From Yamagishiella unicocca (taxonomy: Eukaryota; Chlorophyta; Chlorophyceae; Chlamydomonadales; Volvocaceae), in NCBI GenBank assembly GCA_003116995.1, contig BDSL01000011.1:248001-312000 (forward strand): DNA of 64,000 bases. Direction: 5' to 3'. A model generated the notes under the pieces. It did no database searches. It was not told the origin of the DNA and saw only the letters and a program-made list of their open reading frames with translations. Position 1 is the first letter of the stretch; each line of letters opens with the position of its first letter. The position numbers and the translations under genes are program-made. Shown here piece by piece: positions 1 to 11,539 of the stretch.

Positions 1-220
1 ACGCACATTTGGTTCCGTACACGAAAACTTCGCTTTTGACCATAGCACATGTTTATACGGACGGCAGAGCCAATGCAGTTGGGCACCCACAAGCAGGTTT
101 CCGAGATTTGGTTGTAGACTGCGTCGCCTGACGCCATATCCAGTGCTTTCCACCCCCCACATGCAATGCGTTGCAGTAGTGTGAACATGAGAAGGATTCT
201 AGTGACGCTGTATGTCTTAC

Positions 221-1811
221 CTCCGCTCTTTTCTTCCTGGCCTTCTTCTCGGCGACCACCTCCGCGGACTTTACCAAGGCGACTACTTCCCGGAGAGCCC
301 ACTTCAGCAGCGCCCAGAACGCCGCATCCTGACACAAGTGAAGCCACCCCCGCGTCAGTACACGGCAGCTTGGATGTGCAGATGGCAGAAGTGGGGTTTC
401 AAACTTCTTCGGAGCCTGGAAGCCAGATGCCGGCTTGCTTCGCATAGTGTTTGCATTGCTTGTAGTCGCTGCTGGTATGTAAAAATGTCGTTAACGTTGC
501 ACGTACATCTCTGCACTGACCCAGCGTGTCTGTGCCCTCTAATTGGCGTTTGACCCTTAAAACGTATTACAACATTGCTATGATGTGAAACACACCTTAT
601 CTCCCATCACGTACACAACATGATCACACGTTTTCTAACGCCAACACTCTGAAACCATCCCCTCGGTTCTCCCCTCACAACTGCAAAGACGCACCTTGTC
701 GAGCATTGCCTTGAGGAGCCCACGGGTGGACGCATAATGTGAGGCCCCCCCGTCCGGCAGAACGATGCGAAGGACGTCGTCTGCCGTCCGAAGCGTCTCA
801 GGCTTACCAAGACGCCCTCCAAACGTCTTCGTTACGGTGCTGTCGGCGGTCAGCTCAAGAAGTATGCCGTTTGAAGTCTGTATAGCTGCGACAGCCTTCT
901 GCAGCGCCTGCTGCCCTTCATCCAAACTCTGCATTTTCTGCTCCATACCCCGAAGTTTCTCGAAAATCATCTCGAGAGCCTGAAAGGAGGACAGAATCAG
1001 GTGTGTTCAATTCTTTACAAGCCAGTTCTTAAAGACCAAGTCGAGGATGGAAAACGTTCGCAACAACATACGTGGTGAGAGCTTAAGGGGCGTTAAGAGC
1101 TGGCTGCATACGAAGTTTGCGGCCGTCTGAGGTGGAGGCGAAAGAGGGTAGCACCGAGATATCGACATCCCCGCCCGGCCCCCTCCCCCACAGTCCCGGG
1201 GCCCCTTGCACCTGCTCACCCTCTGGTACGGGTCCTTCGACGTGTGAGATAGAGCAATCTGCGGGAAGGCCACACGCCGTAAAAATGTTGGGTCCTGTGC
1301 AGGCGCGAACGCCTGTGCAGGCGCGAACGCCTGTGCAGGCGCGAACGCCTGTGCAGGCGCGAACGCCTGTGCAGGTGCGAACGCCTGCTCAAGGCGCGAA
1401 CGCCTGCTCAGCGCATGCCGGGGACGGAGCAATGTGGAAGCTGCAGCTTACCGAATCCTTGGCATAGCCGTCTTCCGACATGCCTGCTGACGAAGCCCCA
1501 CGGCTCTGTGAAGGCGACCATAGATTCCATTGAGGGTCGATGATTCGATGCGTCGTCAAGCGAGCGCAACCAACCCGCTCACCTGAACTATCGATCCCAG
1601 TACAGATAGAGGTCCAGAAATGGAGGGCGCTGATGCCGCAAAGCCCATAGGCACTGTCGTCCGCAGCGCTGACACCTGGTGCCCAGGCCATCACAGCCGT
1701 GGCGCAGAGCTTCAAAAGTTGGCACCTGTTGATGCCAACGCTTACATGTACCGCACCTGCATGCCTCTTTGGCGAAGGCCCCGCAGCATGGTGTAGGTAG
1801 AGAGTGCACAA
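221..1811 (-). CDS. Unknown coiled-coil protein, partial (at least three exons, runs off left edge)
   Basis: I do not recognise this protein. Three minus-strand segments fit as consecutive exons. One runs from about 1811 down to 1452 and ends ..GYAKDS before a GTAAGC donor. The second, 979-695, is 95 codons after a TTTCAG acceptor and before GTGCGT. The third, 328-221, is 36 codons between GTGTCAG and GTAAGA. The last two are phase 0 at both ends, and 1452 also ends in phase 0, which supports the joins. The second exon begins ALEMIFEKLRGMEQKMQSL and looks like a heptad coiled coil. The third is amphipathic (WALLKWALREVVALVK) and ends in a basic stretch (EKKARKKRAE). The start codon and the C-terminus are not identified. 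The intron 980-1451 carries an 18-bp minisatellite. The exon structure is reasonably supported; the function is unknown. Confidence 0.45.
1294..1409. repeat. 18-bp minisatellite (about 6 copies)
   Basis: Tandem copies of CCTGTGCAGGCGCGAACG lie inside the inferred intron of the unknown left-edge gene. The last copies are degenerate (CTGCTCA instead of CTGTGCA). Confidence 0.9.
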
Positions 1812-2690
1812 GTCGCGACCGGACTACTTTGTATTCTCCCTAACGCTGACTGCAACATGGAACCAGCGCTACTGCTTTGATTGCTGGCGGCAGAGCGCAG
1901 TGATCCTTGGCAGTTTGCAAGGGCGCCAAAAGCGCCTCTTAGCAGGTGCCGCTGCGTCATGTTCTAACCGTGCAGGCAAAAGTTGCGCCCTAGAGGATTA
2001 AAGAAGGTAAATATCCTTGCGTTCCCAAACTTAGGCACCAATGCCGCGAGGTCACGGATGTTTGGCGAGGGACTATCCGAGGCCAAGTACATAAACTATC
2101 TTTAGCGCAGGTCTTTTAGAATCAGGTGCTTTCACTAGAGCATAAAAACGGCTAAACTCGATAACATTCTTCAGAGGTCTCCCAGCTCACAGCTAAGTCT
2201 CCCGGTAAGGCGTCATACTCGGCATGGGATCATACGACATATGGCATGCCACATATTATAGGACGCCCCAGTCAAACTAACTTTACATTAAGGACTGTAA
2301 AGTCAAACGTTATATGCATGGCGTCCCATAATGTATATGACGCCAATATACATGGACGGATATGTCGCAGTGCAAGCAGAACAACAGTTGCAATGAACAC
2401 ATTTCCTTTGACTGCGGTAATGTGCGATACCGGTATAAACGTCTGTCGATGTAAAAATGGCTGTGTTGCAGCATGGCGCGCGTCAGCGGCTATCGAACCC
2501 TTGGTGGCGTATCGTCGAGCACTACCGCTCTATGACTATAAGCACAATTACGTCCTGTTAGGATGCGAGCTACACTCTTTCCTTCAACGAGTTGTCATCA
2601 GCAAGCATGTCATTTCAGCGTTCCTCCGGCTCCACTTCTCTAAGAAGAGAACCATTTTGAACTACACGAAATAATTCAGAGCGCAGTGGG
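1812..2690. other. Lower-GC stretch, no supported gene
   Basis: This stretch has a visibly lower GC content than its surroundings and contains short imperfect palindromes, such as the GGACGCC/GGCGTCC pairs around 2260-2350. A 142-codon open frame (2246-2674, plus) has no recognisable domain, no splice context and no coding-like composition. I do not call it a gene. Confidence 0.5.
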
Positions 2691-2869
2691 GTGGCTCAGT
2701 CGCGCAGCTGCGGATGAAGGCCCGGGTACGTTTGCGGATGCTTTCCTTGGGGGTCTTGCCCGGCCCCACAATCAAAGCCCTTGCCGGCTGTCGCCCACTC
2801 GGCCCCAGTGAAAACTACTAAAGCGGCAGGGCGGGGGGGCCGGCTTAATCCCTCTTTGGTGATCCAGGC

Positions 2870-4950
2870 GCTCCCTTGCTGCTGGATTAGGGAAAGCGCC
2901 CGATTGATGCCGTAGGTGACCCTATGCTTCCACCGCCACGCCCAACTAGTATCTAGTATGATAGTACAGAGCTGGTATGGCGCGGGGGATGGTCTGACTT
3001 GAATCAAAAGAGCAATTCCGCTTTCGCGCTCCCTTGCTGCTAGCGGGGCTGGATTAGGGAAAGCGCCCGATTGTTGCCGTAGGTGGCCCTATGCTTCCAC
3101 CGCCGCGCCCAACTAGTATCTAGTATGATAGTACAGAGCTGGTATGGCGCGGGGGATGGTCTGACTTGAATCAAAAGAGCAATCCCGCTTTCGATGGTCC
3201 AGGCGCTCCCTTGCTGCTAGCGGGGCTGGATTAGGGAAAGCGCCCGATTGTTGCCGTAGGTGGCCCTATGCTTCCACCGCCACGCCCAACTAGTATCTAG
3301 TATGATAGTACAGAGCTGGTATGGCGCGGGGGATGGTCTGACTTGAATCAAAAGAGCAATTCCGCTTTCGCGCTCCCTTGCTGCTAGCGGGGCTGGATTA
3401 GGGAAAGCGCCCGATTGTTGCCGTAGGTTGCCCTATGCTTCCACCGCCGCGCCCAACTAGTATCTAGTATGATAGTACAGAGCTGGTATGGCGCGGGGGA
3501 TGGTCTGACTTGAATCAAAAGAGCAATTCCGCTTTCGCGCTCCCTTGCTGCTAGCGGGGCTGGATTAGGGAAAGCGCCCGATTGTTGCCGTAGGTGGCCC
3601 TATGCTTCCACCGCCGCGCCCAACTAGTATCTAGTATGATAGTACAGAGCTAGTATGGCGCGGGGGATGGTCTGACTTGAATCAAAAGAGCAATCCCGCT
3701 TTCGATGGTCCAGGCGCTCCCTTGCTGCTAGCGGGGCTGGATTAGGGAAAGCGCCCGATTGTTGCCGTAGGTGGCCCTATGCTTCCACCGCCGCGCCCAA
3801 CTAGTATCTAGTATGATAGTACAGAGCTGGTATGGCGCGGGGGATGGTCTGACTTGAATCAAAAGAGCAATTCCGCTTTCGCGCTCCCTTGCTGCTAGCG
3901 GGGCTGGATTAGGGAAAGCGCCCGATTGTTGCCGTAGGTGGCCCTATGCTTCCACCGCCGCGCCCAACTAGTATCTAGTATGATAGTACAGAGCTAGTAT
4001 GGCGCGGGGGATGGTCTGACTTGAATCAAAAGAGCAATCCCGCTTTCGATGGTCCAGGCGCTCCCTTGCTGCTAGCGGGGCTGGATTAGGGAAAGCGCCC
4101 GATTGTTGCCGTAGGTGGCCCTATGCTTCCACCGCCGCGCCCAACTAGTATCTAGTATGATAGTACAGAGCTGGTATGGCGCGGGGGATGGTCTGACTTG
4201 AATCAAAAGAGCAATCCCGCTTTCGATGGTCCAGGCGCTCCCTTGCCGCTAGCGGGGCTGGATTAGGGAAAGCGCCCGATTGTTGCCGTAGGTGGCCCTA
4301 TGCTTCCACCGCCGCGCCCAACTAGTATCTAGTATGATAGTACAGAGCTGGTATGGCGCGGGGGATGGTCTGACTTGAATCAAAAGAGCAATCCCGCTTT
4401 CGATGGTCCAGGCGCTCCCTTGCTGCTAGCGGGGCTGGATTAGGGAAAGCGCCCGATTGTTGCCGTAGGTGGCCCTATGCTTCCACCGCCGCGCCCAACT
4501 AGTATCTAGTATGATAGTACAGAGCGAGTATGGCGCGGTGGATGGTCTGACTTGAATCAAAAGAGCAATCCCGCTTTCGATGGTCCAGGCGCTCCCTTGC
4601 TGCTAGCGGGGCTGGATTAGGGAAAGCGCCCGATTGTTGCCGTAGGTGGCCCTATGCTTCCACCGCCGCGCCCAACTAGTATCTAGTATGATAGTACAGA
4701 GCTAGTATGGCGCGGGGGATGGTCTGACTTGAATCAAAAGAGCAATCCCGCTTTCGGTGGTTCAGGCGCTACCTTGCTGTTAGTGGGGCTGGAAGAGGGA
4801 AAGCGCCCGATCGTTGCCGTAGGTGACCCTATGCTTCAACCGCCGCGCCCATCTAGTATCTAGTATGATAGTACAAAGCTGGTATGGCGCGGGGGATGGT
4901 CTGGCTTGAATTAGGAGAGCAATCCCGCTTTCGGTGGTTCAGGCGCTACC
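2870..4950 (+). repeat. Satellite array, 12 units of 167 or 177 bp
   Basis: Head-to-tail units are recognised by the anchor AACTAGTATCTAGTATGATA at 2944, 3111, 3288, 3455, 3622, 3799, 3966, 4143, 4320, 4497 and 4674, with a degenerate unit near 4851. Spacings are exactly 167 or 177 bp. The 10-bp difference is the presence or absence of a block around ATGGTCCAGG, between GCTTTCG and CGCTCCC. The first and last units are the most diverged. No coding capacity is evident. Related units occur inside the foldback-like element further right. Confidence 0.95.
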
Positions 4951-4956
4951 TTGCTG

Positions 4957-5185
4957 TTAGTGGGGCTGCTGCGGCTGCTGCGTGGCTTTAGGTGCCGCAA
5001 ACATTTCTGCCAGACTGTCTGCAGACACCGTAGCCTGTGGCGTCTGTGTGTCGCTGGCGATGGCGGATACCGTTGGCAGCGGCTGCCGACTTCCGTCCAA
5101 CAGCTCTTTCACCGCCGTGATCAACGCGGCAACAACCACCTTGACGAATTCGCGAAACCACGTAATCCCAAACAACGGCGCTAGG
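4957..5185 (-). CDS. Possible terminal exon of an unknown protein
   Basis: The minus-strand frame after a CTGCCTAG acceptor reads through FGITWFREFVKVVVAALITA and a Ser/Thr/Ala/Gln-rich tail to a stop at 4957, right at the edge of the satellite array. The hydrophobic/amphipathic segment loosely resembles the WALLKWALREVV exon of the left-edge gene, so it may be a decayed paralogue or a related family. No upstream exons were found, and it may be non-functional. It is not recognised. Confidence 0.25.
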
Positions 5186-8100
5186 CAGGGTCGTGGTTCC
5201 AGTTGAGGCGACGTGGACGCACCATAGGCAAGACGCTACAAGGGTAGCTGCAATTGCAATAGGGATGGGCACAAACTCGCTGGATGCGGGTCAGCAAGTG
5301 CAGCTGAAGTTCACCGGATCAACCCGCAGCCGCCACGAAGAGCCACCCCTGCCTCAGGCGACACGACCGTCCACTACATACACCGCTGTGAAGCACGCGC
5401 GTATCACCCCGTTCCTCGCCCCGCCAACCCAGTTCTCCACGCAGCATGCATCTCAAAACTTCTGTTTCAAACGGTTTTTTTCGGACATCCACGGGTTTCC
5501 CTCGAACCCCGTTTCTCGCCTAATAACATGCTCTCCAGGAAAGCCTTTTCAGCTTTGGTGTCGTCCACGGTCCAATCCCACGATGCTTTCGTCCTCTACA
5601 CAGAGGCAGGGGTGCCATAAGGCCTCAGTGGCTCACGGACCGGATCCACAGCCCAGAGTCGCAGCTCTAGGGGCGCGCACAGTCACACTCACACTAGCCT
5701 ACACTTCGGTAGTTGTTGTTTGGGGGAGCGGCGGTGCAGCGGGGTCGGGTATGTACGTGGTTCGTTGGTCAAGGTGACGCAGCCATACATAAGGGGAGGG
5801 GGTTGACTGGGGCTGGAGTTGGAGGGGTGAGGGGGGGCGGCCGTAAGTACACGTGCTTCGAGGAGTGCATGCCCCACGCCAGGCTCCACACCAGGCTCGA
5901 CTTGCCTTCACGTGGAGTCCTCTCCTTGGCCATACCTGCACGTCAAGCACCATCTTGCCCGTCTGCCAGCTGAGCTTCCCCTAGCTTCCCATCCAATCTA
6001 ACTTTAGCTCCCACCAGCGCAACGGCTGTAAGCGCCTTGCGCTGGCCGAAGTTCCCGCAAGCAGCTGGGCAGGGAGAATGCGCCCAACTGACTACCCTTA
6101 GCACCCTTCATTGCTATCTGCCATCGCCAGAGACCTGACGGTGCTGAACGCCTTATCCGGATCGTCCGACACATTGCCCTGCTGATCCCGGTACCGGTGC
6201 TTCATGGCCTGCGAAAGACGCGAAAGCTAGGAAACCTTGACGCGACAGGGCCACGCGGGGGGCGTCAGCGAGTTAGGCCGCCATGCAGACAGCCTAGCAC
6301 ATTCCGTGCGAACACACTCGCCTCGAGATGGAGCCGATGTACGCGAGCGCCACCGCCTTGGAGCTCAGCACGTTGTCGGGCGGGAAGTCGTTGCCAAACA
6401 CACTCACGCTCTTCAACATTGCGGTAAGCTATGGAACCACAGTCCCCCTACTAAACGCGAAACATCGGATCAAGGACCGGGCGCCTGCAGCCTAGCCTTG
6501 AGGAGGCAGTCGGGACTGAGTTTGGCCACGCCGCACCGAATGTTTGAGTGCAGCTTGACCGTTGACCATGGCTTCGAGGCCGAATTCCCAGTGTTTTTAC
6601 ACGAAACATGTTGTTGTTGTAATCGTTACGAAACATGTGTGAAGACCGTATATAACCCTATGTTTGTATAACGGACTTACGGGTAAAGCAGTAGGTTCTA
6701 ACCACATCCAAATGCGTAACCCTTCATCAGCAGTTGAAGAACATTCAAACAAAATGGCAATGCCTGAATGCCATATTAGTAGCTCTTATGGAGCTGACTG
6801 TAGCTCTTATTACCCCAACTGCTATTGTTAAGGGGATTTGTTTTTGTTGTATCATGACCTTAACAGAAAAGGTCTCGCGAGCAGATGTAAGACAGAGCCA
6901 TCTTTTAAGCGAGACCTTTTCTGTTAAGGTCATGATACAACAGTTTTGCATACGGCAAAAATCTGGCGCCAACCAGGCAGGGAGGGAAGTCCCAAGAAGC
7001 AAGCGCAACCACCAGTCGCCAACCACCACTATAAAAAGCACAACCTGACCAGTCCCCACCACCACCGCTCTCCCACTCTATCCCACTCGGTGGCGCCGCT
7101 CGCCTGGCGTCCTGGGCTCTCGACCCAACTGGCCAGCGGGCGGTCCCCAGCCGTGCACCTTCTCCGTGCCTCATCATCGTAACCGCCCATCCAGGCCACC
7201 TAGGGCCAACATGCATGCCCACCAGACTGCTCGTGAACACGCACACAGCGCCTTCACCTCCGCCTCTCCGTTCCAAGCGAGCGTTCCCCGCCCGACACTC
7301 CACCAAGCGATGCATCACTGCTCCACAAGACGTACAATGCCATTCTAAGATAGACATGAATATGCGCTCAGAATTCTCTCAGCAGATTGCTCCACCCTGC
7401 GACCTATCGTAGGCGCACTCGGCAAGAAGAGAGCGCACACCCACACCAGCGACACTGCATCAACGTCACCATCCTTGTCGAAAGCGGTAACGGATGTACG
7501 CACAGGCATAACAAAGACCGAACCAAAAAGGCATCAGCACGTCTATGTGCCGCCCGCGCCACCCCAGCGCCCGCACAGTGCTCTGCGCAGCCGGCGTCCC
7601 GTTCAAGCTGCCCAGCACCCGCAGCAGCACACTGACATCTCCCGTCCCATCACGAACCGCTGGAAACATCCAGGACGCCAGCAGCGTTGTAATGTCCAGC
7701 AGCGCGAACATCCTTAGTTGACCTGTTGCACTGGCGGTGGCGGGATGCGCCGACGCAGGCTTGATGCCGTATTCCCAAAGGAGCTGCCTGCTTCACCGAG
7801 CTGGTTAGCTTCTGGGGCGGGAGACAAGCATGCCGATGGCTGAGAGGTGCTGCCGCCACGCCAGGAGCACCACCTCCGAACGGTCAGGTGAAGAAGTGAC
7901 GGGACAGGTGACAGCGCACTATACCAAACACCTGCACGCGAAACAATGCCAAACAGCACAGCGGAAGCCCCTCATGTAACGTCACTACCATGACACACAG
8001 AAAATGGAAACGTGACAGGATGTAGCGCTAAGACGCAGCACCCGTATGATGCACTTGTGCAGGACCCCCCACAATACGCCGTGATGAATACCCACTCTGC

Positions 8101-9380
8101 GAAACAGCAGCAGCTCCACCGGATGCGTCAACTGCATGAAGGGCATATGACATTGTGGGGCGACACATTACTTTCCGGATGGATGGGTGCACGCATGTGT
8201 TTGGGGAGGTGCTGTGCGGGGTTGCGTGTCCTGACATACGGATGAGGTGTGCTGTCGGATCGTGCAGGTAGCATTGCGTCGGGAGGGAGGGTCAACGAGG
8301 GGGACGTGCGGTGGGGTGCGTTTCGAGACCGGACCGGACTTGCGAGACCGGACTTGCAGTACGGATATCGCAATTTGCAGTAGGGTTGGGCGCAAGCTCG
8401 AAGGGCGGATGCGGTGTGGCGTGCAGTGCCCCGTACGTACATATACCACAAGCTATTCCCCCGGCCAGCAAGTTATGCACGAGGGCAGGCTCGAGGATGT
8501 TACGCAAGGGTGGCACAAACCATTGGATGGCTTGAGGGGCCATCCCGCCCGCGAGCAAGGGATTGGTCGAGGTACGTATATGCACGTGACCACACAGCAC
8601 AGAACGCGCACATGGGGGTTACAGAAGAGAACCGGTTACTCGACATGGGAAGTATGGCAAGGGGACAACCAAGGAGCAGTTGGACTAGCGTGGATCCGCG
8701 CGTCAGGGAATAAGGGATGCCAGCACGAATACGCAGTGCCCTACTGCCAGCCAGAGCATACACGTCCCTATGCCCTAGCTTCCGTTTCTGACGGTGAATG
8801 CCATGCTGCATCCCGCATGCTGCACCGCCATCACACGGTCGCCGAGCTGCCAGCAGTCCCTGGCCTGCTGCGTGGCCCGCACCTCAACCAAAGCTGGCAC
8901 AGTGCGGTGGCCCCCACGCCCACAGGTCTAGAGGCCCCTGCTATGCGGTGAGGTACGGTCTCCCAGCTCTCCATGTTGGGAACCCCACGGGTGAGACCCC
9001 CTGACCCTTACCCAATTGGTGCCGATCAGAGCAACCAACAACCAATCCACAGCAACTCACCGCCAGCTCCCGTGCTCCCTGGGCCCGGCCCGGCCGCCGC
9101 GCCTGCACGACGTGGGAACGGCCGGAGGGCACATGCAGGTGAGAAACTGCATGCCGCTGCACGTGCTCGATACACGTGTGGGGTGTGGGGTGGGTTTGGG
9201 TGCGAGGAGTGCCTACATACACGCGGTGGGGTTTGTCTTTCGAGGGCGAACTATCGCGCCCCACGCAAACGTCGACAGGAACGAGCGGCAACCAGGCAAC
9301 GGAGCTCGGGGCTCGAGCGCAGGTGAGTGGGCGCGTGGAGCAGGCATCCACCGCGTCATACTTGCACCGCACAGGACCCT
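5186..9380. other. Intergenic stretch without supported gene
   Basis: Many short overlapping frames occur on both strands, but none has a recognisable domain or a consistent splice structure. Items noted are a copy of the dispersed intron-type repeat (5466-5510), a lower-GC patch (about 6550-6960) with a perfect hairpin at 6845-6942, and a possible 42-nt microexon (9061-9102, minus) between a CGTGCAG acceptor and a GTGAGT donor. Confidence 0.5.
6845..6942. repeat. Perfect 34-bp inverted repeat with 30-nt loop
   Basis: The left arm 6845-6878 and right arm 6909-6942 are exact reverse complements. The arms begin and end TGTTGTATCATGACC...GGTCTCGC. The loop is 6879-6908. It sits in a lower-GC patch away from any gene. 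It could be a small MITE or the foldback of a small-RNA precursor; no target-site duplication is obvious. Confidence 0.95.
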
Positions 9381-9385
9381 CGCAC

Positions 9386-9545
9386 CTGCCAGAAGTGCCC
9401 GAACCGCGACGGCAGCCGCATCCGGCGGATCTGCCAGGTAAACCTGCCGCTCCTTCGGCAACATGCTGCGGAGGAGGTGGCGGGCCTTGCCATTCTCATC
9501 AGCGGTCAGGCCGAGGCTGTTAAGCTTCGTCAGCCAGTCGGCCAT
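9386..9545 (-). CDS. Candidate exon of unknown protein
   Basis: An ATG at 9545, two bases past an in-frame TGA and just after a TTTGCAG, opens a frame beginning MADWLTKLNSLGL. It contains ARHLLRSMLPKERQVYLADP-like sequence (charged, helix-forming) and stops being plausible at a GTGCGAGG donor (9385). The exon would end in phase 1, compatible with the microexon at 9102-9061. The composition looks like real coding sequence, perhaps a Gag-like or small helical protein, but nothing diagnostic is visible and no further exons could be joined. Confidence 0.3.
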
Positions 9546-10189
9546 TCAGCCTGCAAAGGGTAGGCAAAGGGGAAACATCAACTTGCCCGCAAAGACCGGG
9601 GTCTCCCTATCTACACCACATCACCCAGAACGCTGTGACGAGCCGCTTCCTATGCTCTCATGGCTCCCCGTGGCACCGTACTCCGCACCGAGGGGGCAAA
9701 TTTTCGGTGTTATGGACAGGCTTGAAAATGAATCGCGGCCGGAGGCCGCGAAATTTTTGGGTTAGGGGGGCAGAAAGATGTTCATTCCTGTATCAGTTTG
9801 ACGCCTGGCCCGACAAAATGCGATTTTGGATCAAGTTTAAAAAGACGTGTATTGAGAGCGTGAAAGATGTTTCCTGGGCTTTTTGTGAGGAAGGGGATCA
9901 CTTGTTTGACGGGGTGTTACAGCCTCTGACGGAATAGCATGAACAGGATCCAATGTATTTGAAAGCTCCAAGCAATACCAATTGCTAAACAAAGGCATAA
10001 AGCGTTTATTTGTGGGAGCCAGCATAATGAGGCCTGGCCCAGTCTTCAACGGACCAGCGTACGACAGGCCAGGCTTTGACCCGTCCGGACACGGCTTTCA
10101 CACAGTAAATCGACCGGAAACATGTATTTGCCTCATGAGATATGATAGGGTCAAGTGCTCGTCGCTTGCTGAGAGCAACGGATTGGGGG

Positions 10190-10720
10190 CTTGCCCGATT
10201 GTTGCCGTACGTGACTCAAGGCTTCCACCGCCGCGCCCAACTAGTACCTAGTATGATATTACAGAGCTGGTATGGCGCGGGGGAGGTATGGCTTTAGCCA
10301 GGAGAGCAATTCCGCTTTCGGTGGTCCAGGTGCTCCCTTGCTGCTGAGTAGGGGCTGGAAGGGGGAAGTGCCCGATTATTGCCGTACGTGACTCTAGGCT
10401 TCCATCGCCGCGCCCAACTAGTACCTAGTATGATATAACAGAGCTGGTATGGCGCGGGGGGAGGTATGGCTTTAACCAGGAGAGCAATTCCGCTTTCGGT
10501 GGTCCAGGTGCTCCCTTGCTGCTGAGTAGGGGCTGGAAGGGGGAAGTGCCCGATTATTGCCGTACGTGACTCTAGGCTTCCATCGCCGCGCCCAACTAGT
10601 ACCTAGTATGATATTACAGAGCTGGTATGGCAAGGGGGGGGTCTGCCTTTAACCAGAAGAGCAATTCCGCTTTCGGTGGTCCAGGCGCTCCCTTGCTGCT
10701 GAGTAGGGTCTGGGGAACTC
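10190..10720 (+). repeat. Satellite units in left foldback arm (about 3 copies)
   Basis: Units are anchored by CAACTAGTACCTAGTATGAT near 10229, 10407 and 10590. They are homologous to the 167/177-bp array at 2870-4950 but form a distinct subfamily, with TACGTGACTC in place of TAGGTGGCCC and a GAGTAGGGG insertion. Confidence 0.9.
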
Positions 10721-10827
10721 CATGCGCAAGGAGCGTCCGCTGCACCTCATTCGCAGCAGCAAGGCTTGCCTATGCAGCGTCAGGGGAACGGAGCGATCGG
10801 GTGGCGAAGCCGTCACACAGCGGCTCG

Positions 10828-11100
10828 ACAGCAGCAGGGGTACGGGGCGGCCGGACAGCTGCTGGCCGGCGCTGGGTCGCAGCAGCAGCAGGGGTACGGG
10901 GCGACCGGACAGCTGCTGGCTGGCGCTGGGTCGCAGCAGCAGCGGAGGTACGCGGCGGCCGGACAGCTACTGGCCGGCGCTGGGTCGCAGCAGCAGCGGA
11001 GGTATGGGGCGACCGGACAGCTGCTGGCCGGTGCTGGGTCTCAGCAGCAGCGGAGGTATGGGGCGGCCGGACAGCTGCTGACTGGCGCTGGGTCGCAGCA
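10828..11100 (+). repeat. 54-bp minisatellite in foldback centre
   Basis: About five copies of a 54-bp unit built around GGCCGGACAGCTGCTGG and GCGCTGGGTCGCAGCAGCAG. The unit is a multiple of three, so several frames stay open, but none resembles a gene. Confidence 0.9.
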
Positions 11101-11539
11101 GCAGGGGCACGGAGCGGCATGCACGTGTGCTGGAGTAATGCACGTACGGGGGCAGGGAAGTTGAGTTCAACGGATGGGGAGGGTGCGGATTTGTTGTATG
11201 GCTGTTTTAAGATGACGGGAGAGAGAGCAACACGAAGGTCGAGCAGGTACATCCTGTACGTATCTGGCCGGACCGGATAGTGGACCAAGTGCAGGGAGGC
11301 ATATGCGTACGGCTAGGTAGCGGGGAACTGATATCAGTCAGTGATGACTGTGGTGCGAGGCATGCGCGTGTGCTGGATTAATGCACGTACGGGTCAGGTG
11401 GGTGGGTGGGTGGAATCGTGGTAGGGGCCGTCCCACCATGTCTGAAATCGGTAAGCTGCTCCTGTGACTCCAACACAACCCTGTAACGATAACGCAGTGC
11501 TGGGAGGTGGCGAACCGCGTAGCAGGTCGTGTCCCCCTG

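Noticed and set aside
2246..2674. 142-codon open frame next to the satellite array
   Set aside because: It lies in lower-GC, palindrome-rich sequence with no recognisable protein features and no supporting signals.
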